Shown in pieces: positions 17,476 to 26,306 of a stretch of 64,000 bases of DNA. The stretch lies in contig NZ_CM001974.1 in assembly GCF_000406105.1 (NCBI RefSeq), positions 769,432 through 833,431 of the forward strand, written 5' to 3'. The stretch is from Dickeya chrysanthemi NCPPB 402. GTDB taxonomy: Bacteria; Pseudomonadota; Gammaproteobacteria; Enterobacterales; Enterobacteriaceae. The number at the start of each line of letters is the position of its first letter. Positions within the stretch are counted from its first letter, which is position 1. The position numbers and the translations under genes were made by a program. The notes under the pieces were generated by a model. It was not told where the DNA came from. It worked only from the letters and a program-made list of their open reading frames with translations, and did not search any database.

Positions 17476-17985
17476 ATGATTTTCTCTGCACGCAACACGA
17501 TGGCGGTGTTTCTGTTGGCCATTGTCGCGCTGATTACCGTGGCGGGCGTGTTTATCCGTTCGTCTGAGGCGAGCACCGGCGCGGTAGCCGCCGACGTGCG
17601 CTACCGTATCGATAACCCGACGGTGAAAGACACCATGAAAATCAAGATGACCCTGGCCGGCCAGACGCTTATCGCCACGCTGGAAGAGAGCCCGAGCGCC
17701 AGAGATTTTTTCTCCATGCTGCCGCTGACGCTGACGCTGGAGGACTATGCCGGCACCGAGAAGATTGCCTATCTGCCGCGAAAATTAACCACGCAAGGGG
17801 CGCCCAAAGGCATCGACCCCGACGTCGGCTATCTGACTTATTACGCGCCATGGGGAAACCTGGCCATTTTCTATCGAGATTTCGGCTATTCAACCGGGCT
17901 GATCAAATTAGGGCGAATCGAGTCGGGCATAGCGCATCTGACCGCTCACCCTTCCGCGACCGTCACCGTTGAAGCCGTCAAGTGA
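17476..17985 (+). CDS. Cyclophilin-like fold protein, membrane-anchored or exported
   Basis: 169 residues: an N-terminal hydrophobic helix (MAVFLLAIVALITVAGVF) then a cyclophilin-like beta-barrel domain recognisable by MTLAGQTLIATLEESPSARDF, SMLPLTLTLEDY, EKIAYLPRKL and GYLTYYAPWGNLAIFYRDF. Related proteins have no proven isomerase activity and often lie near oxidoreductases or efflux genes. The ATG at 17476 follows GCAGGAG by eight bases; a GTG nine bases earlier overlaps the Shine-Dalgarno. Only 36 bases separate it from the MFS gene, so the two probably form an operon. Confidence 0.75.
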   Translation: MIFSARNTMAVFLLAIVALITVAGVFIRSSEASTGAVAADVRYRIDNPTVKDTMKIKMTLAGQTLIATLEESPSARDFFSMLPLTLTLEDYAGTEKIAYLPRKLTTQGAPKGIDPDVGYLTYYAPWGNLAIFYRDFGYSTGLIKLGRIESGIAHLTAHPSATVTVEAVK

Positions 17986-18021
17986 CGCCACATCCAGGGT
18001 TTTTTAGTTTCAGGTAATGTT

Positions 18022-19224
18022 ATGACTCCTTCTCGTTTATCGCCGGATGCCTCCGGCTCTGTTGCGGCGGGCACCGGGCGGTGGTCCGCCGTTGGCGCCA
18101 TGTCGCTGTGCGTGGCGTTGCTGATCGCCGCCGAGTTTATGCCCGTTAGCCTGTTGACGCCGATCGCCGACGATCTGGGGGCCAGCGACGGCATGGCGGG
18201 CCTCGCTATCTCGATTTCGGGCCTGTTCGCCGTGCCGACGAGCCTGATGATTGCCTCGCTTTGCCGCACACTGGACAGACGCCACGTGCTGATGGGGTTA
18301 GCGACGTTGATGTTACTGTCGCTGGTGGTGATCGCGCTGAGCCCCAATTTTGCGGTGCTGATGGTGGCGCGGGCATTGCTCGGCATGGTCATCGGCGGGT
18401 TTTGGGCGCTGGCCGCCGCCACGATTATGCGTCTGGTTCCGGCTGAAGCCGTCCCGAAGGCGCTGGGTATCATGTATACCGGGAACGCGGTGGCGACGGC
18501 GTTTGCCGCGCCGATCGGCAGCTATCTGGGCGGCATCATCGGCTGGCGCGGGGTATTCTGGCTGTTGGTGCCGCTGGTGGCCGTCAACCTGTTGTGGATA
18601 GCTGGCAGCGTGCCGTCTATGCGTTCGACGTCACGGCCGGAGAATCCCTTTCGGTTGATGCGGCGGCCCCATGTGCTCTTCGCCATGATGGGCGTGATGC
18701 TGACCTTCGCCGGTGCCTTTAGCGCCTTTACCTATTTTCGGCCTTTTTTGGAAACCTACACCCACGTGAGCCTGCCGCAGTTATCCTCGCTGCTGCTCGC
18801 ACTGGGTCTGGCCGGTTTTGTCGGCACCACGGCAGTCAGCCTGATGTTGAGCCGGCATCTCTATCGGATGTTGCGCTGGTTGCCGCTGGTGCTGGCGGTG
18901 ATGACACTCGGTCTGCTGGCCGTCGGGCACCTTTTCTGGAGCGTGGCGCTGGTATTGGTGCTCTGGGGGACGTTGAATTCGGCGATCCCGGTCGCCTGGT
19001 CGGCCTGGATCACCCAGGGCATTGAGGATTCCCCCGACAGCGGCGGCGGATTAATTATTGCCGCGATTCAACTGGCGATTACGCTGGGCGCGGCGCTGGG
19101 CGGCTGGCTGCTGGATTCGCTTTCTATCAGCGCGACGTTTATGGGCAGCGCTTTGCTGCTGGTCGCGGCGTCGCTGGTGGTCGGAAACGGCGGGCGGCTC
19201 AAGCCCGCTTCGGTGAGCGGTTGA
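18022..19224 (+). CDS. MFS efflux transporter, NepI/AraJ-like (DHA1)
   Basis: 400 residues with twelve predicted helices. LLIAAEFMPVSLLTPIADDLG, the motif-A-like loop CRTLDRRHVL, GRALLGMVIGGFWALAA-type helix 4 (here ARALLGMVIGGFWALAA) and RLVPAEAVPKALGIMYTGNAV resemble E. coli NepI, a purine ribonucleoside exporter, over the full length. Substrate transfer by homology is not safe; export of a small metabolite or drug is the family role. It follows the cyclophilin-like gene closely and precedes the deletion scar. Confidence 0.82.
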   Translation: MTPSRLSPDASGSVAAGTGRWSAVGAMSLCVALLIAAEFMPVSLLTPIADDLGASDGMAGLAISISGLFAVPTSLMIASLCRTLDRRHVLMGLATLMLLSLVVIALSPNFAVLMVARALLGMVIGGFWALAAATIMRLVPAEAVPKALGIMYTGNAVATAFAAPIGSYLGGIIGWRGVFWLLVPLVAVNLLWIAGSVPSMRSTSRPENPFRLMRRPHVLFAMMGVMLTFAGAFSAFTYFRPFLETYTHVSLPQLSSLLLALGLAGFVGTTAVSLMLSRHLYRMLRWLPLVLAVMTLGLLAVGHLFWSVALVLVLWGTLNSAIPVAWSAWITQGIEDSPDSGGGLIIAAIQLAITLGAALGGWLLDSLSISATFMGSALLLVAASLVVGNGGRLKPASVSG

Positions 19225-19277
19225 CTGGCGCCGTATTTTCCACGATGGCGTTGCCGTCAGGTTTGCATACCGCCGGG

Positions 19278-19400
19278 TTAGGCGGTGTAGACATAATCAT
19301 TCAGCGTGTGCAGCGGCACATGGAGCGCGTTATCGCCGGCGAATGCCGCCGGCAGATAGTCGAGGGTGGCGCGCACCCGCGGCGTCATCAATGTGTTCAC
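19278..19400 (-). pseudogene. Remnant: C-terminal end of a LysR-family regulator
   Basis: Minus-strand translation gives a 40-residue end, ...TLMTPRVRATLDYLPAAFAG..., closing at a TAA at 19278. The pattern matches the last part of LysR effector domains (PRVRxxxDFL). There is no start codon or HTH. The sequence stops exactly where oxidoreductase sequence begins on the other strand. Confidence 0.7.
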
Positions 19401-19401
19401 T

Positions 19402-19878
19402 GTCTCACCCGTGCCGGGTAAGCATCAGGATGTGGTGGTGCGTAATCTGGAAAGTCTTTATGGCAGCGACATCAGTCGCTTTGATGTGGCTGCCGAGCAG
19501 CAGGCCGCCGGGCAGGCCGACCGTATCGTCTTCCTGTTCCCCATTCACTGGTTCAACCTGACCCCGATGCTCAAAGCCTACCTCAACCAGGTATGGAGTT
19601 ACGGCTGGGCGTTTGGCTCCGGCTGGAAACTGAAGGGCAAGGAGATGCAACTGGTGGTGACCGCCGGCGCGACGGCATTCACCTATTCGGCTGACGGCAT
19701 TATCAAAAGCACCATGGACGAGGTATTAACGCCGATGAAAGCCAGCGCCTATTACATCGGCATGAGCTACAACCCGCCGCTGGCGTTCTTTGAGGCGATG
19801 GGGAAAAGCCAGAACGAGCTTGGCGAATTCCAGCGCGCTTTTATCGATTGTCTCCATTCGCCGCTGACCTCGCACTAA
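19402..19878 (+). pseudogene. Remnant: 5'-truncated NAD(P)H oxidoreductase (KefF/MdaB-like flavodoxin fold)
   Basis: About 158 residues of a flavodoxin-like quinone reductase: VRNLESLYGSDISRFDVAAE, ADRIVFLFPIHWFNLTPMLK, YLNQVWSYGWAFG and VVTAGATAFTYSADG are intact and in order. The N-terminal strand and flavin-phosphate loop (usually containing AHP near residue 10) are missing, and no plausible start or ribosome site exists. The frame opens to a GTG at 19366, but that part is antisense to the LysR remnant. Loss of the 5' end by deletion is the simplest reading. Confidence 0.72.
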
Positions 19879-19972
19879 CCGATTCAACACCTCCATTTAC
19901 GCTTTTTCATGCTATCGGACGGGCGCGCTTGCGCCTGTCTGCTCTTTCCAGCCGCCTGGCGGCCGTTACGGT

Positions 19973-20680
19973 TTACGCCTCTACGTCGATATACAGCGCA
20001 TCGTAACGCCAGTATTCGTAGTCGCAGTCGATGATGCGGTCGTGCTGGTCGCGGTTAATGCGGGTGATAAACAGCGCCGGGCTGCCGGGCGCCAGCTTTA
20101 GCACCGGCGCGGCGACGCTCGGCAGCGGGGTAGGCAGCATGATGAAACGCACCCGACCATAGCGAATACCGTATTGCGACAGATAGTAGTTGGTGAGCGA
20201 CTGGGTGAGGTCGCCGCTCAGCAGGTCCGGAAAATAGGCCGGATTGAGGTAGTGTTCCACATACAGCACCGCGCGCCCGTCGAGGCGGCGCAAACGGCGA
20301 ATACAATAGATTTCCGTCCCTTCCGCCACCTCCAGGTGCCGGGCGACGGCGGTGCCGGCGGGTATCACGCCGGCGTCCAGCACATCGGTTTGCGCCCGGC
20401 GACCCTGCTTTTCCGCCATTTCATGAAAGTGACTTCTGTGCAGCGGATTATAGCTAAGCCGCGGCGGCGAGATGAACCAGCCGCGCCGCAACTCGCGGTA
20501 GATGATGCCCTGGGATTCCATCAACGTCAGCGCTTCGCGCAGGGTAATGCGCGTGGTGGAAAACTGCTCGCTCAGCGTCCGCTCGGACGGCAGACGGCTG
20601 CCGGCGAACTCGCCCTGACGAATCCGCGCTGTTAATGCATCGCCAATCTGGGTGACGGCGGTGGTGGGGTGTTTTGTCAT
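19973..20680 (-). CDS. GntR-family regulator with UTRA domain (PhnF/PhnR-like)
   Basis: 235 residues: winged HTH (SRLPSERTLSEQFSTTRITLREAL, about 28-55) and a UTRA ligand domain (about 85-230, with RRLRRLDGRAVLYVEHYLNP and the closing DYEYWRYDALYIDVEA). Regulators of this HutC subfamily sense the substrate, or its phosphorylated form, of the operon they control; PhnF and PhnR act on phosphonate genes. It is divergent from the ABC/phosphatase operon and a matching operator lies at 20838-20851, so repression of that operon is likely. Confidence 0.88.
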   Translation of the reverse strand: MTKHPTTAVTQIGDALTARIRQGEFAGSRLPSERTLSEQFSTTRITLREALTLMESQGIIYRELRRGWFISPPRLSYNPLHRSHFHEMAEKQGRRAQTDVLDAGVIPAGTAVARHLEVAEGTEIYCIRRLRRLDGRAVLYVEHYLNPAYFPDLLSGDLTQSLTNYYLSQYGIRYGRVRFIMLPTPLPSVAAPVLKLAPGSPALFITRINRDQHDRIIDCDYEYWRYDALYIDVEA

Positions 20681-20837
20681 CGCCTGAAAGCCTTAACCTA
20701 GTGCAACCTGCACCATAGCAGGGATTGCTGGTCGGGAGAACCTGTTGTCCGCGTTGGGCGACATTCGGCTGCAACGCCGTTGTCATAACGGCGACATAAA
20801 AACTTCATCGCCGTGTGATGAATTGGCTTGGTTATTG

Positions 20838-20851
20838 CTGGACTAGACCAG
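20838..20851. promoter_or_regulatory. Candidate HutC/UTRA-type GntR operator
   Basis: CTGGACTAGACCAG is nearly palindromic and contains TGGACTAGACCA, one base from the TGGTCTAGACCA type bound by DasR/PhnF-like regulators. It lies 35 bases before the first gene of the operon and on the regulator side of a 200-bp divergent region, an expected place for a repressor. Confidence 0.7.
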
Positions 20852-20885
20852 AATAGCGAACATTTTCTCAATCTGGAGCATGATG

Positions 20886-21938
20886 ATGAAAAAATTGTTG
20901 TCTTCCGTATTAATCAGCAGCGCGCTGTTTTCCTCCGTGACCCTGGCGCAGGATCTGGCGGCGCTGGAGAAGGCGGCTCGCGCCGAGGGTGAAGTGAACA
21001 GCGTCGGGATGCCGGACAGCTGGGCCAACTGGAAAGACACCTGGAGCGACCTCACCGCCAAATACGGCCTGAAGCACAGCGATACCGACATGTCTTCGGC
21101 ACAGGAAATCGCCAAATTTGCCGCCGAAAAAGAGAACGCCAGCGCGGATATCGGCGATGTGGGGATCGCTTTCGGCCCGGTGGCGGTGCAGAAAGGCGTC
21201 ACCCAGCCTTACAAGCCGACCACCTGGGAGCAGGTGCCGAACTGGGCGAAGGACAAAGATGGTCACTGGGCGCTGGCTTATACCGGTTCCATCGCCTTTA
21301 TCGTTGATAAACAGCAGGTGAAAGAGATTCCGCACAGTTGGGCCGATCTGCTGAAAGGCAAGTATGTGGTTACCATCGGCGACGTCGGCGCGGCGTCTCA
21401 GGCTTCCACCGGCGTGCTGGCCGCCAACTACGCGCTGGGCGGCGATGAAAAGAATCTGAAACCGGCGCTGGCGTTTTTCAGCCAGTTGGCGAAGGAAGGG
21501 CGTCTGGGGTTGACCAACCCGGCCATCGCCAATATCGAGAAAGGGGAAGTGCAGGTCGGCGTGGTATGGGACTTCAACGGCCTTAATTACCGCGACAAGA
21601 TCAACAAAGATCGTTTCGACGTGCTGATCCCGTCCGATGGCTCGGTGATCTCCGGCTATACCACCATCATCAACAAATACGCCAGGCACCCGAACGCCGC
21701 TAAACTGGCGCGCGAATACATCTTCTCCGACGCCGGCCAGATCAACCTGGCACGCGGCTACGCCCGCCCGATCCGCGCTCAGTACATTACGCTGCCGGAT
21801 GACGTAAAAGCCAAACTGCTGCCGGAAGCTCAGTACCAGAGCGCCCGTCCGATCGCCGACGGCGAAGCCTGGGACAAGACCGTCAAGATGCTGCCGCGCC
21901 TGTGGCAGGAAAACGTCATTATCAATATGAAGCAGTAA
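20886..21938 (+). CDS. ABC transporter periplasmic substrate-binding protein
   Basis: About 350 residues: signal peptide (MKKLLSSVLISSALFSSVTLAQ) and a family 1 solute-binding fold (EGEVNSVGMPDSWANW, ADIGDVGIAFGPVAVQKGV, VQVGVVWDFNGLNYRD, SGYTTIINKYARHPNAAKLAREYI). The family covers iron, polyamine, thiamine and 2-aminoethylphosphonate (PhnS) receptors. The neighbouring phosphatase-like enzyme and PhnF-type regulator favour an organophosphorus ligand. Three ATGs are in tandem; the third (20886) has the best seven-base spacing from GGAG. It is the first gene of a five-gene operon. Confidence 0.87.
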   Translation: MKKLLSSVLISSALFSSVTLAQDLAALEKAARAEGEVNSVGMPDSWANWKDTWSDLTAKYGLKHSDTDMSSAQEIAKFAAEKENASADIGDVGIAFGPVAVQKGVTQPYKPTTWEQVPNWAKDKDGHWALAYTGSIAFIVDKQQVKEIPHSWADLLKGKYVVTIGDVGAASQASTGVLAANYALGGDEKNLKPALAFFSQLAKEGRLGLTNPAIANIEKGEVQVGVVWDFNGLNYRDKINKDRFDVLIPSDGSVISGYTTIINKYARHPNAAKLAREYIFSDAGQINLARGYARPIRAQYITLPDDVKAKLLPEAQYQSARPIADGEAWDKTVKMLPRLWQENVIINMKQ

Positions 21939-21957
21939 TTGCGGTCTGGAGTTCGGG

Positions 21958-22782
21958 ATGAAAACGATTCTGGTCATATTGGACGGCCTCTCGTTCCAGG
22001 TGGGGCGCGAGGCGATGGGGTATCTGCAGGCGGAATGCGCCGCGGAACGCGGGCAGCTTTATCAACTGGAGTGCGAGCTGCCGTCGCTGTCGCGCCCGCT
22101 GTACGAATGCATTCTCACCGGCATCGCGCCGGTGCAAAGCGGCATCGTCCATAACGGCGTGTCCCGGCTGAGCCGCGAGCGCAGTATTTTCCACTATGCC
22201 CGCGACGCCGGGCTGACTACCGCGGCGGCGGCTTATCATTGGGTCAGCGAGTTGTATAACCGCACGCCGTTTGACGCCGCGCGGGATCGCCACACGGTCG
22301 AGCCGGCGCTGCCCATCCAGTACGGCCACTTTTACCATGACGACAGCTATCCCGACTCCCATCTGTTCGAAGACGCGGAAAGCTTGCGGCTGCGCCATCA
22401 GCCGGACTTTCTGCTGATTCACCCGATGAATATCGATGACGCCGGCCACCGCCACGGCCTGTCCACGCCGCAATACCGCAACCGGGCGCGCATGGCGGAC
22501 GGTTACCTCTCCCACTGGATGCCGCGCTGGCTGGAAGAGGGCTACCAGGTGCTGGTGACGTCCGATCACGGCATGAACGATGATCGTACCCACGGCGGCA
22601 TTCTGCCGGAGGAACGGCAGGTGCCGTTGTATGTGTTCGGGCGTGGCTTTTCACTGCAACCGGACGCCAACCCGCAACAGACCGAACTGTGCGGCACGGT
22701 GTGCCGACTGCTGGGGGTGAAACACGATAAACCCTGGTGCCGGGCGTTGCTCGCCGACGCCGGGATGGAGGCCGACGCGTGA
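21958..22782 (+). CDS. Alkaline phosphatase superfamily phosphodiesterase/phosphonate hydrolase-like protein
   Basis: 274 residues of the nucleotide pyrophosphatase/phosphonoacetate hydrolase branch. Metal ligands are visible in order: Asp9 (VILDGLS), a Ser/Thr nucleophile region LPSLSRPLYECILTG, DDAGHRHG, TSDHGMND and THGG. No signal peptide, so it should act in the cytoplasm on the imported compound. Shorter than phosphonoacetate hydrolase (about 400 residues). The exact substrate (phosphonate, phosphodiester or sugar phosphate ester) is not known. It sits between the receptor and permease genes and overlaps the next gene by four bases (GTGA), showing one translational unit. Confidence 0.8.
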   Translation: MKTILVILDGLSFQVGREAMGYLQAECAAERGQLYQLECELPSLSRPLYECILTGIAPVQSGIVHNGVSRLSRERSIFHYARDAGLTTAAAAYHWVSELYNRTPFDAARDRHTVEPALPIQYGHFYHDDSYPDSHLFEDAESLRLRHQPDFLLIHPMNIDDAGHRHGLSTPQYRNRARMADGYLSHWMPRWLEEGYQVLVTSDHGMNDDRTHGGILPEERQVPLYVFGRGFSLQPDANPQQTELCGTVCRLLGVKHDKPWCRALLADAGMEADA

Positions 22783-23621
22783 GAAAAAGCTGGCTGGCGG
22801 CGCTGATTCTGCTGCCATTCTTTGTGGTGTTTTTCGCGTTCCAGATAGCGCCGCTGATCTGGATTGCGGTCAACAGTTTTTACAGCGAAACCGAAAGCGC
22901 CTGGGGGCTGGCGAACTATGTCGATATCCTGACGTCGCCGTTTTACCAGCAGGCGATCCGTTTCTCGCTGGATATTGCTTTCTGGTCCAGCCTGTACGGC
23001 CTGGTCATCGCGCTCATCGGCGGTTATTCGCTGCGCCAATTGGGCGAGGGCGGCTTACAGCGCTTCGTGATGGCGTTTTCCAACATGACCAGCAATTTCG
23101 CCGGGGTGCCGCTGGCGTTCGCCTTTGTGATCATGCTGGGGCTGAACGGTTTTCTTACTCTGCTGCTGAAGCATTACGGGCTGATTGACGGTTTCAACCT
23201 CTATTCGCGGGATGGCCTGATTTTGATTTACACCTATTTTCAGGTCCCGCTGGGTATCCTGTTGCTCTATCCGGCTTTCGACGGCCTGCGCGACGAGTGG
23301 CAAGAGTCGGCGGCGTTGCTGGGCGCGAGCCGCTGGCGCTACTGGCTGCACATCGGCATTCCGGTGCTGACGCCGGCGCTGTTGGGCACCTTCGTGATCC
23401 TGCTGGCCAACGCGCTGGGGGCGTACGCCACGCTCTATGCGCTCACCACCGGCAACTTCAACGTGGTGCCGATTCGCATTGCGTCGCTGGTTTCCGGCGA
23501 CATCACGCTCGACCCCAACCTGGGCAGCGCGCTCTCTATGCTGCTGGTACTGCTGATGGCGCTGATTACTGTGGCGCACCAGTGGTTGCTGCGCCGGAGT
23601 TATACCTATGCTTCACGATAA
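22779..23621 (+). CDS. ABC transporter permease 1
   Basis: 280 residues with six predicted membrane helices of the PotB/CysU type. The EAA loop that contacts the ATPase is visible at EWQESAALLGASRWRYWLHIGIP (split in reading as EWQESAALLGAS and RYWLHIGIP). The GTG at 22779, overlapping the TGA of the hydrolase, is chosen as start since it precedes RKSWLAALILLPFF, the first helix; a longer frame adds only Arg-rich unlikely sequence. Works as a heterodimer with the next permease. Confidence 0.88.
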   Translation: MRKSWLAALILLPFFVVFFAFQIAPLIWIAVNSFYSETESAWGLANYVDILTSPFYQQAIRFSLDIAFWSSLYGLVIALIGGYSLRQLGEGGLQRFVMAFSNMTSNFAGVPLAFAFVIMLGLNGFLTLLLKHYGLIDGFNLYSRDGLILIYTYFQVPLGILLLYPAFDGLRDEWQESAALLGASRWRYWLHIGIPVLTPALLGTFVILLANALGAYATLYALTTGNFNVVPIRIASLVSGDITLDPNLGSALSMLLVLLMALITVAHQWLLRRSYTYASR

Positions 23622-23656
23622 TCTGCCGCCCGCTAACGGCCTGACCGGAGGACGCC

Positions 23657-24442
23657 ATGTCCCGTTTTGAACAGCGCTACCACCAGATGGTGGTCTGGCT
23701 GGTGCTGTTGATCCTGATGTTGCCGCTGCTGGCTACGCTGGGCTACGCGCTGGCCACCGAGTGGGGGGCGACCATTCTGCCGCGCGGCCTGACGCTACGG
23801 TGGTTTGTGGAATTGTGGAGCGATGCACGCTTTCTGGCGTCCCTCGGCCACTCGATGTTGATCTGCTTTGGCGCGTTGCTGTTTTCGCTGCTGTTGGTGT
23901 TGCCCGCCATGTTCGTGATCGCCTGGGCGTTCCCGCGGCTGGACGCGCTGATGAACGTGCTGATCCTGCTGCCGTTTTCCGTGCCGCCGGTGGTCTCTTC
24001 CGTCGGGCTGCTGCAGATGTATTCGTCCGGGCCGCTGGCGATCACCGGAACGCCGTGGATCCTGATCGGCTGCTATTTCACCATCGCGCTGCCGTTTATT
24101 TACCGCGCCATCGCCAACAATATGCAGGCGATTAATTTGCAGGAACTGCTGGATGCCGCTCACCTGCTGGGTGCCAGCACCTGGCAGGCCGCGCTGTGGG
24201 TAGTGCTGCCCAACCTGCGCAAGGGCGTGATGATCGCCGTGTTGCTGTCGTTCTCGTTTCTGATCGGCGAATTCGTGTTCGCCAATCTGCTGGCCGGCAC
24301 CAACTATGAAACGTTGCAGGTCTATCTCTACAACAAACGCAACGACAGCGGGCACTTTACCAGTGCGCTGGTGATTTCCTATTTCCTGGTGGTGCTGCTG
24401 GTGACCTGGCTGTCTAACTACCTGAACCGAGGACAACGCTGA
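23657..24442 (+). CDS. ABC transporter permease 2
   Basis: 261 residues, six helices, with the EAA motif in LLDAAHLLGASTWQAALWVVLP. It resembles PotC/PhnV-type permeases that pair with a PotB/PhnU-type partner. GGAGGACGCC precedes the ATG. One base separates its stop from the ATPase start region, consistent with tight coupling. Confidence 0.88.
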   Translation: MSRFEQRYHQMVVWLVLLILMLPLLATLGYALATEWGATILPRGLTLRWFVELWSDARFLASLGHSMLICFGALLFSLLLVLPAMFVIAWAFPRLDALMNVLILLPFSVPPVVSSVGLLQMYSSGPLAITGTPWILIGCYFTIALPFIYRAIANNMQAINLQELLDAAHLLGASTWQAALWVVLPNLRKGVMIAVLLSFSFLIGEFVFANLLAGTNYETLQVYLYNKRNDSGHFTSALVISYFLVVLLVTWLSNYLNRGQR

Positions 24443-24443
24443 T

Positions 24444-25436
24444 ATGGCCTACCTTGACGTCAAAAATCTCAATAAACACTACGGGCCGACCCGGGTTTTT
24501 CACGATATCCATTTTTCGGCGGACGAAGGGGAATTCGTCACCCTGCTGGGGCCGAGCGGCTGCGGCAAATCCACGTTGCTGCGCTGTCTGGCGGGGCTGA
24601 CCCCGGTGGACAGCGGGCAAATCCTGCTACAGGGCACCGACATCGTGCCGTTGTCGCCGCAGAAGCGCGATATCGGCATGGTGTTCCAGAACTATGCGCT
24701 GTTTCCCAATATGACGGTGGAAGGCAATGTTGCGTTCGGCCTGAAGATGCAAAAACTGGCGGCGGAGGCGGTTCGTCAGCGCGTCGCCGACGCACTGGCG
24801 CTGGTGGAACTGGGGGATTACGCTCGCCGTTACCCGCATCAGTTGTCCGGCGGGCAGTGTCAACGCGTGGCGCTGGCGCGTTCGCTGGTAACCCGCCCAC
24901 GCCTGCTGCTGCTCGATGAACCGCTGTCGGCGTTGGATGCCCGCATCCGTCGGCATCTGCGCGAGCAGATTCGCCGCATTCAGCAGGAACTGAATCTGAC
25001 GGCGATCTTCGTCACCCACGATCAGGAAGAAGCGCTGACCATGTCGGACCGTATCGTCCTGATGAACAAAGGCGAAATCGTCCAGAACGGCGATGCCGAA
25101 GCGCTGTATACCCAGCCTGCCAGCCTGTTCGCGGCCAGTTTCATCGGCAGCTACAACCTGTTGAGCCCGGAGGCGGCGATGCAACTGACCGGCGAGCGCT
25201 ATGCCGGGCAGGTGGCGTTGCGGCCGGAGTCGATTTTGCTGTGCGCACCGGCGCAGGGGATGCCGGGCGAAGTGCTCAGCCATAGCCTGCTGGGCAACGT
25301 CGTGCGTTACCGGGTACGGGTGAAGGCGATCGAGCTATCAGTGGACGAACTGAACCGCTCGGTGGCGAGCCTGCGCCCAACTGGCAGCCGGGTCGGGGTG
25401 CAGATTGACCTGGGCGCGCTGCGTGAGGTGGCGTAA
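24444..25436 (+). CDS. ABC transporter ATP-binding protein (PotA/PhnT type)
   Basis: 330 residues: Walker A GPSGCGKST (about 35-43), Q-loop VFQNYALFPNMTV, signature LSGGQCQRVALARSLV, Walker B LLLLDEPLSALDA, and switch His in IFVTHDQEEALTMSDRI. A C-terminal TOBE-like part (about 240-330) is present. The length is shorter than PotA (378) and fits phosphonate/iron importer ATPases. Last gene of the operon; no terminator is obvious within 50 bases. Confidence 0.92.
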   Translation: MAYLDVKNLNKHYGPTRVFHDIHFSADEGEFVTLLGPSGCGKSTLLRCLAGLTPVDSGQILLQGTDIVPLSPQKRDIGMVFQNYALFPNMTVEGNVAFGLKMQKLAAEAVRQRVADALALVELGDYARRYPHQLSGGQCQRVALARSLVTRPRLLLLDEPLSALDARIRRHLREQIRRIQQELNLTAIFVTHDQEEALTMSDRIVLMNKGEIVQNGDAEALYTQPASLFAASFIGSYNLLSPEAAMQLTGERYAGQVALRPESILLCAPAQGMPGEVLSHSLLGNVVRYRVRVKAIELSVDELNRSVASLRPTGSRVGVQIDLGALREVA

Positions 25437-25875
25437 CGGGGGATTTTCTTGCCGTTTTTCTGCCACTCGAACGATGTAGGGTATGAAGATCAACTGAATG
25501 AGAAGCTGGGCAGTACGTTGCCCTTCTTAAGCGTTAGTCCTTATAACGTTGTGGTTAGCCCCGGTCTGGTACTGCAATACTTTTTTGGATGGACGCGATT
25601 TTCAGGTGACTTTGGGGAGGGGCTGATCTGTTTGCACAATTTAATCTCAGGACTGAAGTATGTTGATTGCTAACCATGACCAGTGAAATCTAGTAAATTC
25701 TCGACTTTTCAGATTGGTATAGCCTCGTCGCTGTGCAAATTGTTGGAGGAAACGGTGGCGAATACAGGGATGAGTCTGGGATACTTGCTTTAAAAAATTG
25801 GTCCATTGGAAAGTTCAATGATCAGGATTGAGCCTAGATTTGATAGTAAGGGTTTAATGGAGAAAAAGGATAGTA
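25437..25875. other. Intergenic region at the start of the AT-rich cassette
   Basis: One frame of about 74 codons (25449-25673) starts with TTG, lacks a ribosome site and has no recognisable sequence, so it is not called. Base composition turns AT-rich from about 25670. Short motifs TTTGCACAATTT (25629) and GTGCAAATTGTTGG (25733) hint at old mobile-element debris but cannot be assigned. Confidence 0.5.
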
Positions 25876-26268
25876 ATGATGAATAAACGGAATTTGATCG
25901 CAAAAGCAGGACTCTCCAGGAGAGAGTTGCTTGTTCTCAAAAAAAATTATATGACTACTAAAGAGAATCCTTACAGAAAAAGTCGGAATGTAAAAGCCGC
26001 AGAGTCATTGCGGGAGTATATTTTTTTAACAGCATATTCATGCTGGGACGGAATCGTGATTACCATTGCTTTATGTCTTTTTTTTGCAATAGGTGATTAT
26101 CTAGAAGATAAATTTTTGATGAAAAGCTTAAAGGTTTTTTCCTTTCTTTTTATTGTAATGATGATTTGTTTTATTAAAAGTAAAAACGTATTTTTCAAGA
26201 TTAGCATGAAAATGACTCTGAAATTGATGTTTCTCAGAGTCATGCTATTGTTTTATCCGATGGAATAA
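25876..26268 (+). CDS. Small AT-rich membrane protein, candidate immunity protein
   Basis: 130 residues, not recognised. The first half is basic and soluble (RRELLVLKKNYMTTKENPYRK), then hydrophobic segments follow: IVITIALCLFFAIGDYL, VFSFLFIVMMICFIK and LMFLRVMLLFYPM. AAAAAGGA precedes the tandem ATGs. The codon use is AT-rich like the two genes it faces. It converges with the DUF4225-like gene (38 bases between stops). Small membrane proteins beside type VI effectors are often immunity proteins, but these normally lie on the same strand, so the role is a guess. Confidence 0.55.
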   Translation: MMNKRNLIAKAGLSRRELLVLKKNYMTTKENPYRKSRNVKAAESLREYIFLTAYSCWDGIVITIALCLFFAIGDYLEDKFLMKSLKVFSFLFIVMMICFIKSKNVFFKISMKMTLKLMFLRVMLLFYPME

Positions 26269-26306
26269 TCCAGTGCTTGAAACATTCCATTTTTAGTGAA
26301 TGAATG

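Noticed and set aside
20910..21977. 355-codon frame antisense to the ABC receptor gene, and a similar 384-codon frame antisense to the GH1 gene (33233-34387)
   Set aside because: Low-complexity shadow translations without family features; the sense genes are clear.
25449..25673. 74-codon frame after the ABC operon
   Set aside because: TTG start, no ribosome site, no recognisable sequence.
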